A model generated the notes under the pieces. The model was not told where the DNA came from. It worked only from the letters and a program-made list of their open reading frames with translations, and ran no database searches. A program made the translations under genes and the position numbers. From assembly GCA_016190825.1 (NCBI GenBank), contig JACPPV010000014.1:1-32293 (forward strand): a stretch of 32,293 nt of DNA. The letters are read 5' to 3'. The stretch's first letter is position 1; each line of letters begins with the position of its first letter. Positions 1-6,989 of the stretch are shown here, piece after piece. This DNA comes from Chloroflexota bacterium (GTDB lineage Bacteria; Chloroflexota; Dehalococcoidia; Dehalococcoidales; UBA2162).

Positions 1-459
1 CCGCTATGATATGGAGCGCCTTATCCTGCAAAAACCCAGGGTGGCTGTCAGATTGCTGGATGCCCTGAGCCGCCGGCTACAGGAGACACAATCCAGGCTG
101 GAAGAGACCGCTCTCCGGAACGCCACCGCCAGGGTATGCCGGATGCACGGCGAGCAGGCGTATCCCCGCCCCGCCCAGCCTTCCAGCCACCCATCGCCGG
201 TTGATCGTGACGCGTTCAGATACAGCGTCACAGCACCGGCCAGTTTCCCATCCAGCTCAGCGATGATCAGCTCGGCAGTCGGCAGGCGGCTGCGCACATC
301 CATGACGTCGTCGAGGTAGGTTTTCCAGACTTCGGGGGTGATATAATGCTCGTACTCCTGGTAAGCATCCTTGAGAAGCTGCGATACCGCCTCCACCTCA
401 TCGGGACGGACGTCTCGAACAAGCAGTCGTGGTCGCGCGGAGCTTGAATAGTTATCCAT
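1..459 (-). pseudogene. GNAT-family N-acetyltransferase, frameshifted and cut by window edge
   Basis: The N-terminal part (start at 459) reads as a GNAT fold: a beta strand 'RPRLLVRDVRPDE', a helix, then 'LIIAELDGKLAGAVTLYL'. At the acetyl-CoA binding motif the frame breaks. The continuation 'IRLLAVHPAY' followed by 'GGGV', the typical strand 4 and pyrophosphate-loop region, lies in another minus-strand frame. The break coincides with a tandem duplication of the 5-mer CGGGG (plus-strand 164-173); deleting one copy joins 'EGWAG' directly to 'IRLLAVHPAY'. The restored frame then meets a TAG at 79-77 before reading 'AAQGIQQSDSHPGFLQDKALH' to the window edge. Two lesions suggest real decay rather than one sequencing error. 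GNAT enzymes acetylate amines; the substrate cannot be predicted. Confidence 0.6.
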
Positions 460-529
460 TTTCAGGTTGAAGTCCCGCGTAGTCGCAAACGCATCAGGGA
501 TGGCGGTTCCGGGCGGTTGCTTTAAATGG

Positions 530-553
530 GAACGCTAAAGCGCCATTGGCGCT
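530..553 (-). terminator. possible weak terminator after the DUF1540 gene
   Basis: Read on the minus strand, a perfect inverted repeat AGCGCCA-A-TGGCGCT (553-539) is followed by TTAGCGTT, downstream of the DUF1540 stop codon at 610. The T run is poor, so this may only be a 3' hairpin. A second short palindrome, AAGCAATTGCTT, lies at 581-592. No gene is seen in 460-609. Confidence 0.3.
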
Positions 554-609
554 CGCTGGAGCGCGGCCTTTCCGGGGCAAAAGCAATTGCTTCGCCGGAG
601 ATGTGCCCC

Positions 610-891
610 TTATCTTTTCGCCTCAAACGTTTTGCAATCGGCATGGGAATCATGAAAAGTAACATTGATGTCGGGCGCCCTGCACTCCAGGCCCTGGTTG
701 TGCCGGCATTCTGCTGCCAGGCACGCTCCAATCCCTGCCTTTACCTCTCTGTTCCCGCCTTTGGCAGTCCGGTAGTTGTAGGTGTTACACTCGGCATGCG
801 AGCCGACATTAATCCCCAGCGTATGGCACAGATTAGCTTGGTTGTACGCGCACTGGGTCACGTTGCAAATGGAGACCGGTGTCATGTCCAT
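610..891 (-). CDS. DUF1540 domain-containing protein, two tandem Cys-rich repeats
   Basis: A 93-residue soluble protein made almost entirely of two copies of the DUF1540 motif. Copy one runs from 'CNVTQCAYN' to 'HAECNTY' and copy two from 'CLAAECRHN' to 'HADCKTF'. Each has four cysteines in the order C-x4-C, C, C, plus a conserved HAxC, suggesting metal binding. Function is unknown for the family. The open frame extends six codons further upstream to an ATG at 909, but the ATG at 891 sits nine bases after a perfect AGGAGG (906-901), which would lie inside the longer version, so the shorter start is preferred. It is transcribed divergently from the zinc-ribbon/mnmA operon and has a convincing promoter at 943-970. 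Confidence 0.8.
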   Translation of the reverse strand: MDMTPVSICNVTQCAYNQANLCHTLGINVGSHAECNTYNYRTAKGGNREVKAGIGACLAAECRHNQGLECRAPDINVTFHDSHADCKTFEAKR

Positions 892-942
892 TCTTCTTAT
901 CCTCCTCATCTGGATTTCGGCCGCGCTCCAGCCCTGTTTCAG

Positions 943-970
943 CTTATACCAGCCGGCTGGTGACCATCAA
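943..970 (-). promoter_or_regulatory. sigma70-type promoter of DUF1540 gene with palindromic spacer
   Basis: On the minus strand TTGATG (970-965) is separated by 16 bases from TATAAG (948-943), about 50 bases before the preferred start codon. The spacer plus flanks form a perfect 14-bp palindrome, ACCAGCCGGCTGGT (948-961), which would place a dimeric regulator between the two promoter boxes. Confidence 0.5.
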
Positions 971-988
971 TACGTAACGCTACGTATT
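969..988. promoter_or_regulatory. perfect 20-bp inverted repeat, operator candidate
   Basis: AATACGTA (969-976) and TACGTATT (981-988) are exact reverse complements separated by ACGC. The repeat overlaps the edge of the minus-strand -35 box by two bases and lies in the divergent region shared with the zinc-ribbon/mnmA operon. The regulator is not identifiable. Confidence 0.45.
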
Positions 989-1037
989 TGTGGGACGTCT
1001 GCCACCGTGCGCTTCTAGCATCGGAACGCGGTTTTGG

Positions 1038-1054
1038 TGTAAGATAAACTTACA
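1038..1054. promoter_or_regulatory. inverted repeat upstream of zinc-ribbon/mnmA operon
   Basis: TGTAAG (1038-1043) and CTTACA (1049-1054) flank ATAAA, 23 bases before the start codon at 1078. Its position close to the ribosome binding site suits a repressor site or a short leader hairpin. No convincing -35/-10 pair was found for this operon. Confidence 0.35.
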
Positions 1055-1077
1055 TTAACCGGGAGGGACTATTTTGC

Positions 1078-1284
1078 ATGGAAACTAACGAGACGGAGTG
1101 GTGCGCTGATTCCAACTGCGGTTGTCATGTGGACAGTTATGCAACCGACGAAAAGTGCCCGGGCTGCGGGAAGCGGCTGCGGTTGACCGGCAATGCGCAA
1201 ACGCTCGCCTTGAGGCTCGCCTGCTCCGGCTGCGGCTACCAGAGCTCAATCCTGCCCCAGGAAAAGCTCCATGAATTGCTTTAG
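1078..1284 (+). CDS. small zinc-ribbon protein, unknown function
   Basis: A 68-residue protein with a zinc-ribbon-like spacing: 'CPGCGKRL' near residues 27-34 and 'CSGCGYQS' near residues 49-56, i.e. two CxxC knuckles about 20 residues apart. An additional N-terminal 'CADSNCGCH' adds three cysteines. GGGAGGG ten bases before the ATG supports the start. It ends nine bases before mnmA, so the two are almost surely co-transcribed. Possible roles are a metal-binding partner or sulfur relay for the thiolase, but this rests only on context. No family name is recognised. Confidence 0.7.
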   Translation: METNETEWCADSNCGCHVDSYATDEKCPGCGKRLRLTGNAQTLALRLACSGCGYQSSILPQEKLHELL

Positions 1285-1293
1285 AGGAAAAGG

Positions 1294-2385
1294 ATGCTGA
1301 GTAAAGGTCCAGGAAAGGTGGTGGTGGGGATGAGTGGTGGAGTAGACTCATCGGTGGCGGCTGCTCTGCTGAAAGAGCAGGGCTACCATGTGGCCGGTGT
1401 GACCATGAAAATATGGGGTGGAGTAGAATCGCCGGGTGAGGTGTCACGTCATGGGTGCTACGGCCCCGGCGAAGATGAAGATATTCGGGACGCCAGGGAA
1501 GTCGCTGATGTTCTCGGCATTCCCTTTCATGTTTTCGACCTGCAGGAAGAGTACCGGACGGAGGTACTCGACTATTTTTGCGGCGAGTACCTGGCGGGGA
1601 GGACGCCTAACCCGTGTCTGAAGTGCAACCGCACCGTGAAGTTCGGCGTTTTGCTGCGCCGTGTCCAGGAAAGCGGGATTGAGTTCGACTATTTCGCCAC
1701 AGGCCACTATGCCCGCGTGGAGCATAATGAAGTCAGCGGGCGGTACTGGCTGAAGAAAGCCCGCGACCTGAACAAGGACCAGACGTATTTCATCGCTTCG
1801 CTGTCCCAGGAGCAGCTTGCCCGAGTGCTGTTCCCCCTTGGTGATCTGACCAAGGCGGAAGTCAGAAAGCTGGCCACCGGTTTCGGGCTGCCGGTGGAAA
1901 AGAAAGCGGAAAGCCAGGACTTTTTCGAAGGCGACTACTCTTCCCTGCTGCCGGCGGCTACGCCGGGGCCGGTACTGGACAAGGCGGGTAAGGTAGTGGG
2001 GGAGCACCGGGGAATATCTTTCTATACCATCGGGCAGCGCCGGGGGCTGGGGCTTTCCGCAACTGAGCCGCTCTTTGTCGTTGACATTGATGCGGAAAGT
2101 AACACCCTGGTTGTGGGGAGAAAAGACGAACTACATTCTGATGAGCTTATTGCGTCCGGGCTGAACTGGATTGCCATCGAAAAACTGTCTGAACCAATCG
2201 AAGTCAAAGCTAGGATACGCTATCGCCATCGGGAGGCCGAGGCGGTGGTTACAGCCTCGAGCGCTGATAAGGTTCACGTAAGATTCAGGGAACCGCAAAT
2301 GGCCATCACGCCGGGGCAGACGGTCGTCTTTTATGACGGAGAAACTGTTGTTGGTGCCGGAACGATTGAACGTAACAGGGAGTAA
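1294..2385 (+). CDS. mnmA: tRNA 2-thiouridylase MnmA-like, divergent active site
   Basis: MnmA adenylates U34 of Lys/Glu/Gln tRNAs and replaces the C2 oxygen with sulfur. The 363-residue length is typical. Visible motifs are the PP-loop SGGVDSS (residues 14-20), 'NPCLKCNRTVKFG' carrying the first catalytic Cys (C111, as CxxC with C108), 'ATGHYAR', the tRNA-binding 'KDQTYF', and the C-terminal beta-barrel ('FYTIGQRRGLGL'). The second catalytic Cys, normally in a motif such as SQDICF, is missing: the sequence reads 'ESQDFFEGDY' around residues 206-215. An extra 'GCYGPGEDEDI' (C55) is present. A GAGG lies upstream of the ATG. Placement between a zinc-ribbon protein and MOSC/FdhD genes suggests a sulfur-transfer operon. 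It could be a paralogue with another substrate. Confidence 0.88.
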   Translation: MLSKGPGKVVVGMSGGVDSSVAAALLKEQGYHVAGVTMKIWGGVESPGEVSRHGCYGPGEDEDIRDAREVADVLGIPFHVFDLQEEYRTEVLDYFCGEYLAGRTPNPCLKCNRTVKFGVLLRRVQESGIEFDYFATGHYARVEHNEVSGRYWLKKARDLNKDQTYFIASLSQEQLARVLFPLGDLTKAEVRKLATGFGLPVEKKAESQDFFEGDYSSLLPAATPGPVLDKAGKVVGEHRGISFYTIGQRRGLGLSATEPLFVVDIDAESNTLVVGRKDELHSDELIASGLNWIAIEKLSEPIEVKARIRYRHREAEAVVTASSADKVHVRFREPQMAITPGQTVVFYDGETVVGAGTIERNRE

Positions 2386-2389
2386 GGAA

Positions 2390-2842
2390 ATGAGTCACAT
2401 AATTGCTGTTTGCCGTAGCGAAAAGAAGGGCACGGTAAAAATGCCCATAGACGAGGGTGTAATCAGAGAGGATTTCGGGATGGTTGATGACGCTCACGCC
2501 GATAGCGCTGCCAGGCGCCAGATAAGCCTGATGTCGGTCGAGAGCATCAACCGGATGAGAAGTCAGGGCTACGAGGTAGTCCCCGGGAGCTTTGCCGAAA
2601 ACCTCACCACCGAGGGAATAGAACTTGTTTCGCTGCCAATCGGGACCAAACTTGGTGTTGGGGAGAGCGTCCTCCTGGAGGTTACACAGATCGGCAAAGA
2701 ATGTCACACCGGTTGCGCCATCTTCAAACAGGTCGGCAAGTGCATCATGCCGAAGGAAGGCGTGTTTGCGCGGGTGGTCAGGGGCGGAAGTGTCAGGGCC
2801 GGCGATGACATAAGGATCGAGGAAAATGAGCGGCGAGATTGA
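2390..2842 (+). CDS. MOSC domain-containing protein
   Basis: A 150-residue stand-alone MOSC (MoCo sulfurase C-terminal) domain. Characteristic segments are 'VPGSFAENLTTEGIEL', 'LPIGTKLGVGESVLLEVTQIGK' and 'ECHTGCAIFKQVGKCIMPKEGVFARVV', the latter holding the conserved cysteine. MOSC proteins are thought to carry or transfer sulfur for metal-sulfur sites such as molybdenum cofactor. The chosen ATG at 2390 follows TAAGG and starts four bases after the mnmA stop; an earlier in-frame start would overlap mnmA by over 50 bases. The 3' end overlaps fdhD by 17 bases, indicating translational coupling. Confidence 0.88.
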   Translation: MSHIIAVCRSEKKGTVKMPIDEGVIREDFGMVDDAHADSAARRQISLMSVESINRMRSQGYEVVPGSFAENLTTEGIELVSLPIGTKLGVGESVLLEVTQIGKECHTGCAIFKQVGKCIMPKEGVFARVVRGGSVRAGDDIRIEENERRD

Positions 2843-3614
2843 GAAAATAGCCGTCGTGCGGCTAAGTGAAGAGGGGAGAGAGTGCCTCGAAGACGTGGTC
2901 GCCCGGGAAACGCCGGTGACCCTCCTCTTCAATAACCAGGAGCTGGTGACGGTGCTAGCTACCCCGAAGAATCTGGACTACCTTGCCGCTGGATTTCTTT
3001 TTTCCGAAGGACTCATCCGGGACAAGAAGGATATCAAGAAGATACTGGTGGATGACCGCAAGGGAGTGGTGCGGGTGGAGACGGATGAGGACACTGCCCA
3101 GGCCAGCGAACTGGTCTTCAAGCGGATCATCACCTCCGGCTGCGGGCGGGGGGCGTCCTTTTACAGCGCCGCCGATGTTGAACTGGGCAAAGTGGAGTCG
3201 CAAACCCGGCTTGCCGTCCCTGACGTGCTGACCCTCGCCCGGGAGTTCCAGCACCGCTCTGAGATTTACCGCTCTACCGGCGGCGTCCACAGCGCCGCCC
3301 TATGTGACACAAAGAATATCCTGGTCTTCAACGAGGATATTGGCCGGCACAACGCCGTGGATAAGGTCATGGGTGAGTGCCTGATGAAGGGCATCGCCAC
3401 TGACGACCGGATTGTCATCACCAGCGGAAGGATATCTTCCGAAATGCTCCTCAAGATTGCCAGGAGGAACATCCCGGTAATCATCTCGAAGTCGGCGCCG
3501 ACCGACCTTGGCGTGAAACTGGCGACCGACCTTGGCATAACCCTGCTTGGCTTTGTCCGCGGCAAACGAATGAATGTTTACGCCCACGATTGGAGGATCG
3601 TAACGAATGGCTGA
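2826..3614 (+). CDS. fdhD: FdhD, sulfurtransferase for formate dehydrogenase
   Basis: FdhD passes sulfur from a cysteine desulfurase to the molybdenum/tungsten cofactor of formate dehydrogenases. At 262 residues it has family length and motifs: 'ETPVTLLFNNQ', 'AAGFLFSEGLI', 'RIITSGCGRG' (active-site loop, C106), 'RSTGGVHSAAL', 'DIGRHNAVDKV' and 'SGRISSEMLLK'. Enterobacterial FdhD has two loop cysteines (CxxC); here only C106 is present and the second position is Gly. It overlaps the MOSC gene upstream and nadA downstream (8 bases). No formate dehydrogenase is in the window, so its client must lie elsewhere. Confidence 0.93.
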   Translation: MSGEIEKIAVVRLSEEGRECLEDVVARETPVTLLFNNQELVTVLATPKNLDYLAAGFLFSEGLIRDKKDIKKILVDDRKGVVRVETDEDTAQASELVFKRIITSGCGRGASFYSAADVELGKVESQTRLAVPDVLTLAREFQHRSEIYRSTGGVHSAALCDTKNILVFNEDIGRHNAVDKVMGECLMKGIATDDRIVITSGRISSEMLLKIARRNIPVIISKSAPTDLGVKLATDLGITLLGFVRGKRMNVYAHDWRIVTNG

Positions 3615-4521
3615 CAGCAACGAAGACCTGATAAAGCAGATTCTGAGCCTGAAGAAGCAGAGAAATGCGATAATTCTTTCCCACAACTACCAGCTCGGTG
3701 AGGTTCAGGACATCGCCGATTTTGTTGGCGATTCGCTGGAGCTAAGCCAGCAGGCGGCGAAGACCAGCGCCAATATCATCGTCTTCTGTGGCGTGCATTT
3801 CATGGCTGAGACGGCCTCGATCCTGTCACCGCAAAAGACTGTCCTGCTTCCTGATCTCCATGCCGGCTGCCCGCTGGCGAACATGATTACCCCGCAGGCC
3901 CTGCGCGAAAAGAAGAAGGAGCATCCGGGAGCGGTGGTCATCTGCTACGTTAATTCCTCCGCCGCCGTCAAGGCGGAATCGGACATCTGCTGCACTTCAG
4001 CCAACGCCGTCCGGCTGGTGGAGAAAGTGCCCGCAGACAAGGAGATACTATTCGTCCCCGACCAGTACCTTGGCAGCTTCGTCGCCTCAAAAACGGGGCG
4101 GAAGATGATCCTGTGGCCCGGCTATTGTCCCACCCATGCCCGGATACTACCGCGGGACATACTGCGCCTGAAAGCGGAGTACCCGCAGGCAACGGTCCTG
4201 GTGCACCCGGAGTGCCGCACCGAGACCCAGGCAGTGGCAGACGCTGTCCTGAGCACCGGCGGCATGATACGGTATGTCCGCGAGAACGATGCCACCGACT
4301 TCATCATCGGGACGGAAATTGGTATCCTGCACCGGCTGCGGAAAGAAAACCCAGGAAAGAGATTCATCCCCGTCTCCGAGCAGGCGGTTTGTCCGCGAAT
4401 GAAGCTCATCACCCTGGAGACCATCCTCTGGTCACTGGAAAGCATGGCGCACAAGATTACTGTGCCGGAAAGGATCCGCCTTAAGGCAAAAAGAGCGGTA
4501 GACAGGATGGTCGAGGGGTAG
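3607..4521 (+). CDS. nadA: Quinolinate synthase
   Basis: NadA condenses iminoaspartate with dihydroxyacetone phosphate to quinolinate in de novo NAD synthesis, using a [4Fe-4S] cluster. The 304-residue protein matches the compact form of the family. Likely cluster ligands are C88 ('HAGCPLA'), C174 ('WPGYCPTHA') and C262 ('EQAVCPRMK'), at the usual spacing of about 86-88 residues. 'ILSHNYQ', 'FVGDSLELS' and 'HPECRTE' are substrate-site motifs. It overlaps the fdhD stop by eight bases. nadB and nadC are not in the window. Its presence with MOSC, FdhD and MnmA may reflect shared dependence on the cysteine desulfurase/Fe-S supply. Confidence 0.95.
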   Translation: MADSNEDLIKQILSLKKQRNAIILSHNYQLGEVQDIADFVGDSLELSQQAAKTSANIIVFCGVHFMAETASILSPQKTVLLPDLHAGCPLANMITPQALREKKKEHPGAVVICYVNSSAAVKAESDICCTSANAVRLVEKVPADKEILFVPDQYLGSFVASKTGRKMILWPGYCPTHARILPRDILRLKAEYPQATVLVHPECRTETQAVADAVLSTGGMIRYVRENDATDFIIGTEIGILHRLRKENPGKRFIPVSEQAVCPRMKLITLETILWSLESMAHKITVPERIRLKAKRAVDRMVEG

Positions 4522-4549
4522 GCCGCACACAGCCCTTCGTTAGCCTTGC

Positions 4550-5053
4550 TTAGAAGGTGCCCGAGGCTACGAGCTTGTTGCCTGATACGCCGGTTTGCTT
4601 AAACCTTATCTCCGAGCCGTCATCAACCACAGGAAGCAGGCCTGAGCCGGCTGGCGCTTTGATTTCATATTTTCCTCTGCCCTTGCTGTCTACCGACAGG
4701 ACTCCCACCTGCACTTCTGTTTCTACTGCGCCGTCCGCAGCGGCCAGTTCAATGAACACGTTCAGCGTAGTGTTGGCCAGCTCAGGCACACCCTCCAACC
4801 GGACCTTGAGAATGCTCTCTGTCCTCTTGGCCTCAAAGACTGCGACGCCATGAGCATCCGGGAATGCTGTACTACCATCGAGGAAAACTATCCCAAAGTC
4901 GTATGCCTCCAGAATGCTTCCTTCCTGTTTTTTTATTCCTTCCGTGCCTTTCTCAGTTTCCAGGATACTATCCAGCTTTCCTCCCGCGAGGCCTCCAAGC
5001 AGGCCGATTACTGCTACCACTGCCACCAGCATAATCCACCGTGTCTTGTTCAT
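4550..5053 (-). CDS. membrane-anchored secreted protein, unknown function
   Basis: A 167-residue protein with an N-terminal hydrophobic segment after 'MNKTRW' (about residues 7-24), rich in Gly/Ala/Val, that would act as an uncleaved anchor or signal peptide. The rest is a soluble, probably all-beta domain with alternating strands ('GVAVFEAKRTESILKVRLEGV', 'TLNVFIEL', 'GRGKYEIKAP', 'EIRFKQTGV'). The layout is reminiscent of CHRD- or immunoglobulin-like secreted domains but no family is recognised. GGGAGGAGG six bases before the ATG gives strong support for the start. It is convergent with nadA and divergent from the RNase P RNA gene. Confidence 0.72.
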   Translation of the reverse strand: MNKTRWIMLVAVVAVIGLLGGLAGGKLDSILETEKGTEGIKKQEGSILEAYDFGIVFLDGSTAFPDAHGVAVFEAKRTESILKVRLEGVPELANTTLNVFIELAAADGAVETEVQVGVLSVDSKGRGKYEIKAPAGSGLLPVVDDGSEIRFKQTGVSGNKLVASGTF

Positions 5054-5197
5054 CTTCTACCTCCTCCCAAACCTTTCGTTTGTTTCCAGCCGCCGAATGG
5101 TAATAGCGTATACTCTGGAACATTAAATAATCATAAAAAGTGAGCGGAAATGATTTCAGAAATATGGCGTTTCTGAACCGGAGAATACAGCTCTTGT

Positions 5198-5226
5198 TTG
5201 ACATATCATGCCTGCTATACTAGAGT
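5198..5226 (+). promoter_or_regulatory. promoter of the RNase P RNA gene
   Basis: A consensus TTGACA (5198-5203) is followed after 17 bases by TAGAGT (5221-5226). The mature RNA 5' end inferred from helix P1 is at 5233, seven bases downstream of the -10 box. The remaining bases between 5054 and 5197 show no other feature. Confidence 0.7.
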
Positions 5227-5232
5227 ATAAAT

Positions 5233-5593
5233 GAGTCAAGTAGACCGGGTGACCGCTCCTTCGCAGGAGGGAGAGGAAAGTCCGAACTCCACCGGGCAGG
5301 ATGCTGGGTAACACCCAGGAGGGGTGACCCTACGGAAAGTGCAACAGAAACATACCGTCCCGACTGTTGTCGGGATAAGGGTGAAATGGCGAGGTAAGAG
5401 CTCACCGCGGTCCCGGTGACGGGACCGGCAGGGCAAACCCCATCCGGAGCAAGACCAAATAGAGGGACATAAGGACGCCCGGCCTGTCCCCGGGTTGGTC
5501 GCATGATTCTTCCAGTAATGGAAGAACAAGATAGATGGTCACCGTCCCGACTTTGTCGGGATACAGAATTCGGCTTACAGGTCTGCTTGGCTC
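5233..5593 (+). ncRNA. rnpB: RNase P RNA, bacterial class A
   Basis: The catalytic RNA that removes 5' leaders from pre-tRNAs. Helix P1 pairs 5233-5246 with 5580-5593 along 14 bases including two G-U pairs. Conserved regions occur in order: 'GAGGAAAGTCCGAACTCC' (P4/J3-4), 'ACAGAAAC', 'GGTAAGAGCTCACCGCGG', 'GGGCAAACCCCATCCGGAGC' with 'AAGACCAAATAG', 'AGATAGATGGTCACC' and 'ACAGAATTCGGCTTACAG' (P4 3' strand). Oddly, the stem-loops at the P12 and P19 positions (5354-5377 and 5541-5563) are the same sequence apart from one base. Spurious open frames across this gene should be ignored. Confidence 0.97.
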
Positions 5594-5716
5594 ACGATTG
5601 TATCGTTTGCCCGCTGGTCTCTCACTCGTTTCAGGCACGCTTCTCTCCCCTGGATGAGTAGTTGTCAGAAGGGTGTTGTTTCTGTCATTGGGGGAAAACT
5701 TTTTGGGAGTAAACCG

Positions 5717-6898
5717 ATGTTTAGACGAATGAAGGTCACCGTGATTATCCTGGCGGTGATAGGCCTCTCGCTTTCCTTTTCTGCCGGTTGTACCCTGGCC
5801 GGGCGGACTTTCCCGCCGGTTTTTCCGTCGCCTGCTCCGGTCTCAACCTTTCCCGACGCTGACCGCAGCTTGGAGACGGTACAGGAGGCTTGGGACATCA
5901 TCCTGAAGAACTATGTCGACCAGGAGAAGCTGGATAGCAGCCGCCTGAAAGAGGAAGCGATTAAGGGCCTGATAGAGGCTCTTGACGACCCATACACCGC
6001 CTATCTTAACCCCCAGGCTTACCGGCTCAGCGCGAGTGATCTGCGCGGGTCATTTGAAGGCATCGGCGCCCATGTTGGAGTGAGGGATAAGGCACTGATA
6101 ATTATTGCGCCCATGCCGGATTCCCCGGCCTGGCGGGCGGGCATCAGGCCCGGAGATACCATCCTGGAAATCAACGGGGAATCGGCAGAGGGGATGAGCC
6201 TGGAAGAGGCAGTGGCGCGCATCCGTGGACCCAGGGGAACGGCGGTCAAACTGCTTATTCAACATCTCGACGAGCCGCAGCCTGTTGAGGTTGATATCGT
6301 CCGGGCTGAAATCAGGATTATAAGCCTTTCTTTCGAGATGAAAGAAAGCATTGCCTATGTCAGGATTTTTCAATTTACCGAGCGGACTGATGAAGACCTT
6401 TCAACTGCGTTGAGCACCATCAGCCGCAATGGCGCTGACGGGATCATCCTGGATGTGCGGAGTAACCCCGGAGGACTGCTCGATGAAGTGGTGGATGTCG
6501 CCAGCCACTTCCTGAAGGAGGGTATCGTTGTCTCAACCGTGGATAACAAGGGCAACCGGGAATCCTTGCCGGTTAGATCCGGCGGAGTTAAGACAGACCT
6601 GCCCGTGGTTGTGCTGACCGATAACTTTAGCGCCAGCGCCAGCGAAGTGCTGTCCGGGGCTTTGCAGGACTACGGCCGGGCGACGATCGCCGGGACGAAA
6701 ACTTTCGGCAAGGGCAGCGTCAACCAGCTATTCCGCCTGAAGGACGGTTCCGGCCTTTTCATTACGATAGCGCGCTGGTTCACACCCAATGGGCGTTTGA
6801 TCGAGGGCAAAGGGATTACTCCCGACTACGACTTCGACCTGAAGGGGGATGACGCCGTACAGTGGGCGCTGGACTTTTTGAAAAGTAAACGCCAATAA
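5717..6898 (+). CDS. S41-family C-terminal processing protease, lipoprotein
   Basis: A 393-residue periplasmic/extracytoplasmic serine protease of the CtpA type. The N-terminus has a signal peptide with lipobox 'SAGC', so it is probably anchored by a lipidated Cys. A helical 'QEAWDIILKNYVD' region is followed by a PDZ domain ('GSFEGIGAHVGV' to 'GDTILEINGESAEGMSLEEAVARIRG') and the S41 core: 'GIILDVRSNPGGLL', then 'SASASE' with the nucleophile Ser and 'TKTFGKGSVNQ' with the catalytic Lys. The ATG at 5717 follows GGGAG at seven bases; an upstream ATG at 5654 would add 21 residues without a signal-like N-terminus. It leads a block of envelope genes. Confidence 0.93.
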   Translation: MFRRMKVTVIILAVIGLSLSFSAGCTLAGRTFPPVFPSPAPVSTFPDADRSLETVQEAWDIILKNYVDQEKLDSSRLKEEAIKGLIEALDDPYTAYLNPQAYRLSASDLRGSFEGIGAHVGVRDKALIIIAPMPDSPAWRAGIRPGDTILEINGESAEGMSLEEAVARIRGPRGTAVKLLIQHLDEPQPVEVDIVRAEIRIISLSFEMKESIAYVRIFQFTERTDEDLSTALSTISRNGADGIILDVRSNPGGLLDEVVDVASHFLKEGIVVSTVDNKGNRESLPVRSGGVKTDLPVVVLTDNFSASASEVLSGALQDYGRATIAGTKTFGKGSVNQLFRLKDGSGLFITIARWFTPNGRLIEGKGITPDYDFDLKGDDAVQWALDFLKSKRQ

Positions 6899-6989
6899 CA
6901 CTTGTTGCTTAAACTCACCATTTGTCTTATCATTATGTTATTAGGCAGGTGTCAGAAACACCGGAAAAGCAATATCTAAGCTGGAAATA

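Noticed and set aside
5354-5563. The two identical hairpins as transposon ends or as a terminator pair
   Set aside because: They are in direct, not inverted, orientation and lie inside a functional-looking RNA at the known positions of P12 and P19.
5236-5638. Several minus-strand open frames across 5220-5640
   Set aside because: They overlap the RNase P RNA, whose helix P1 and conserved regions fully explain the sequence.
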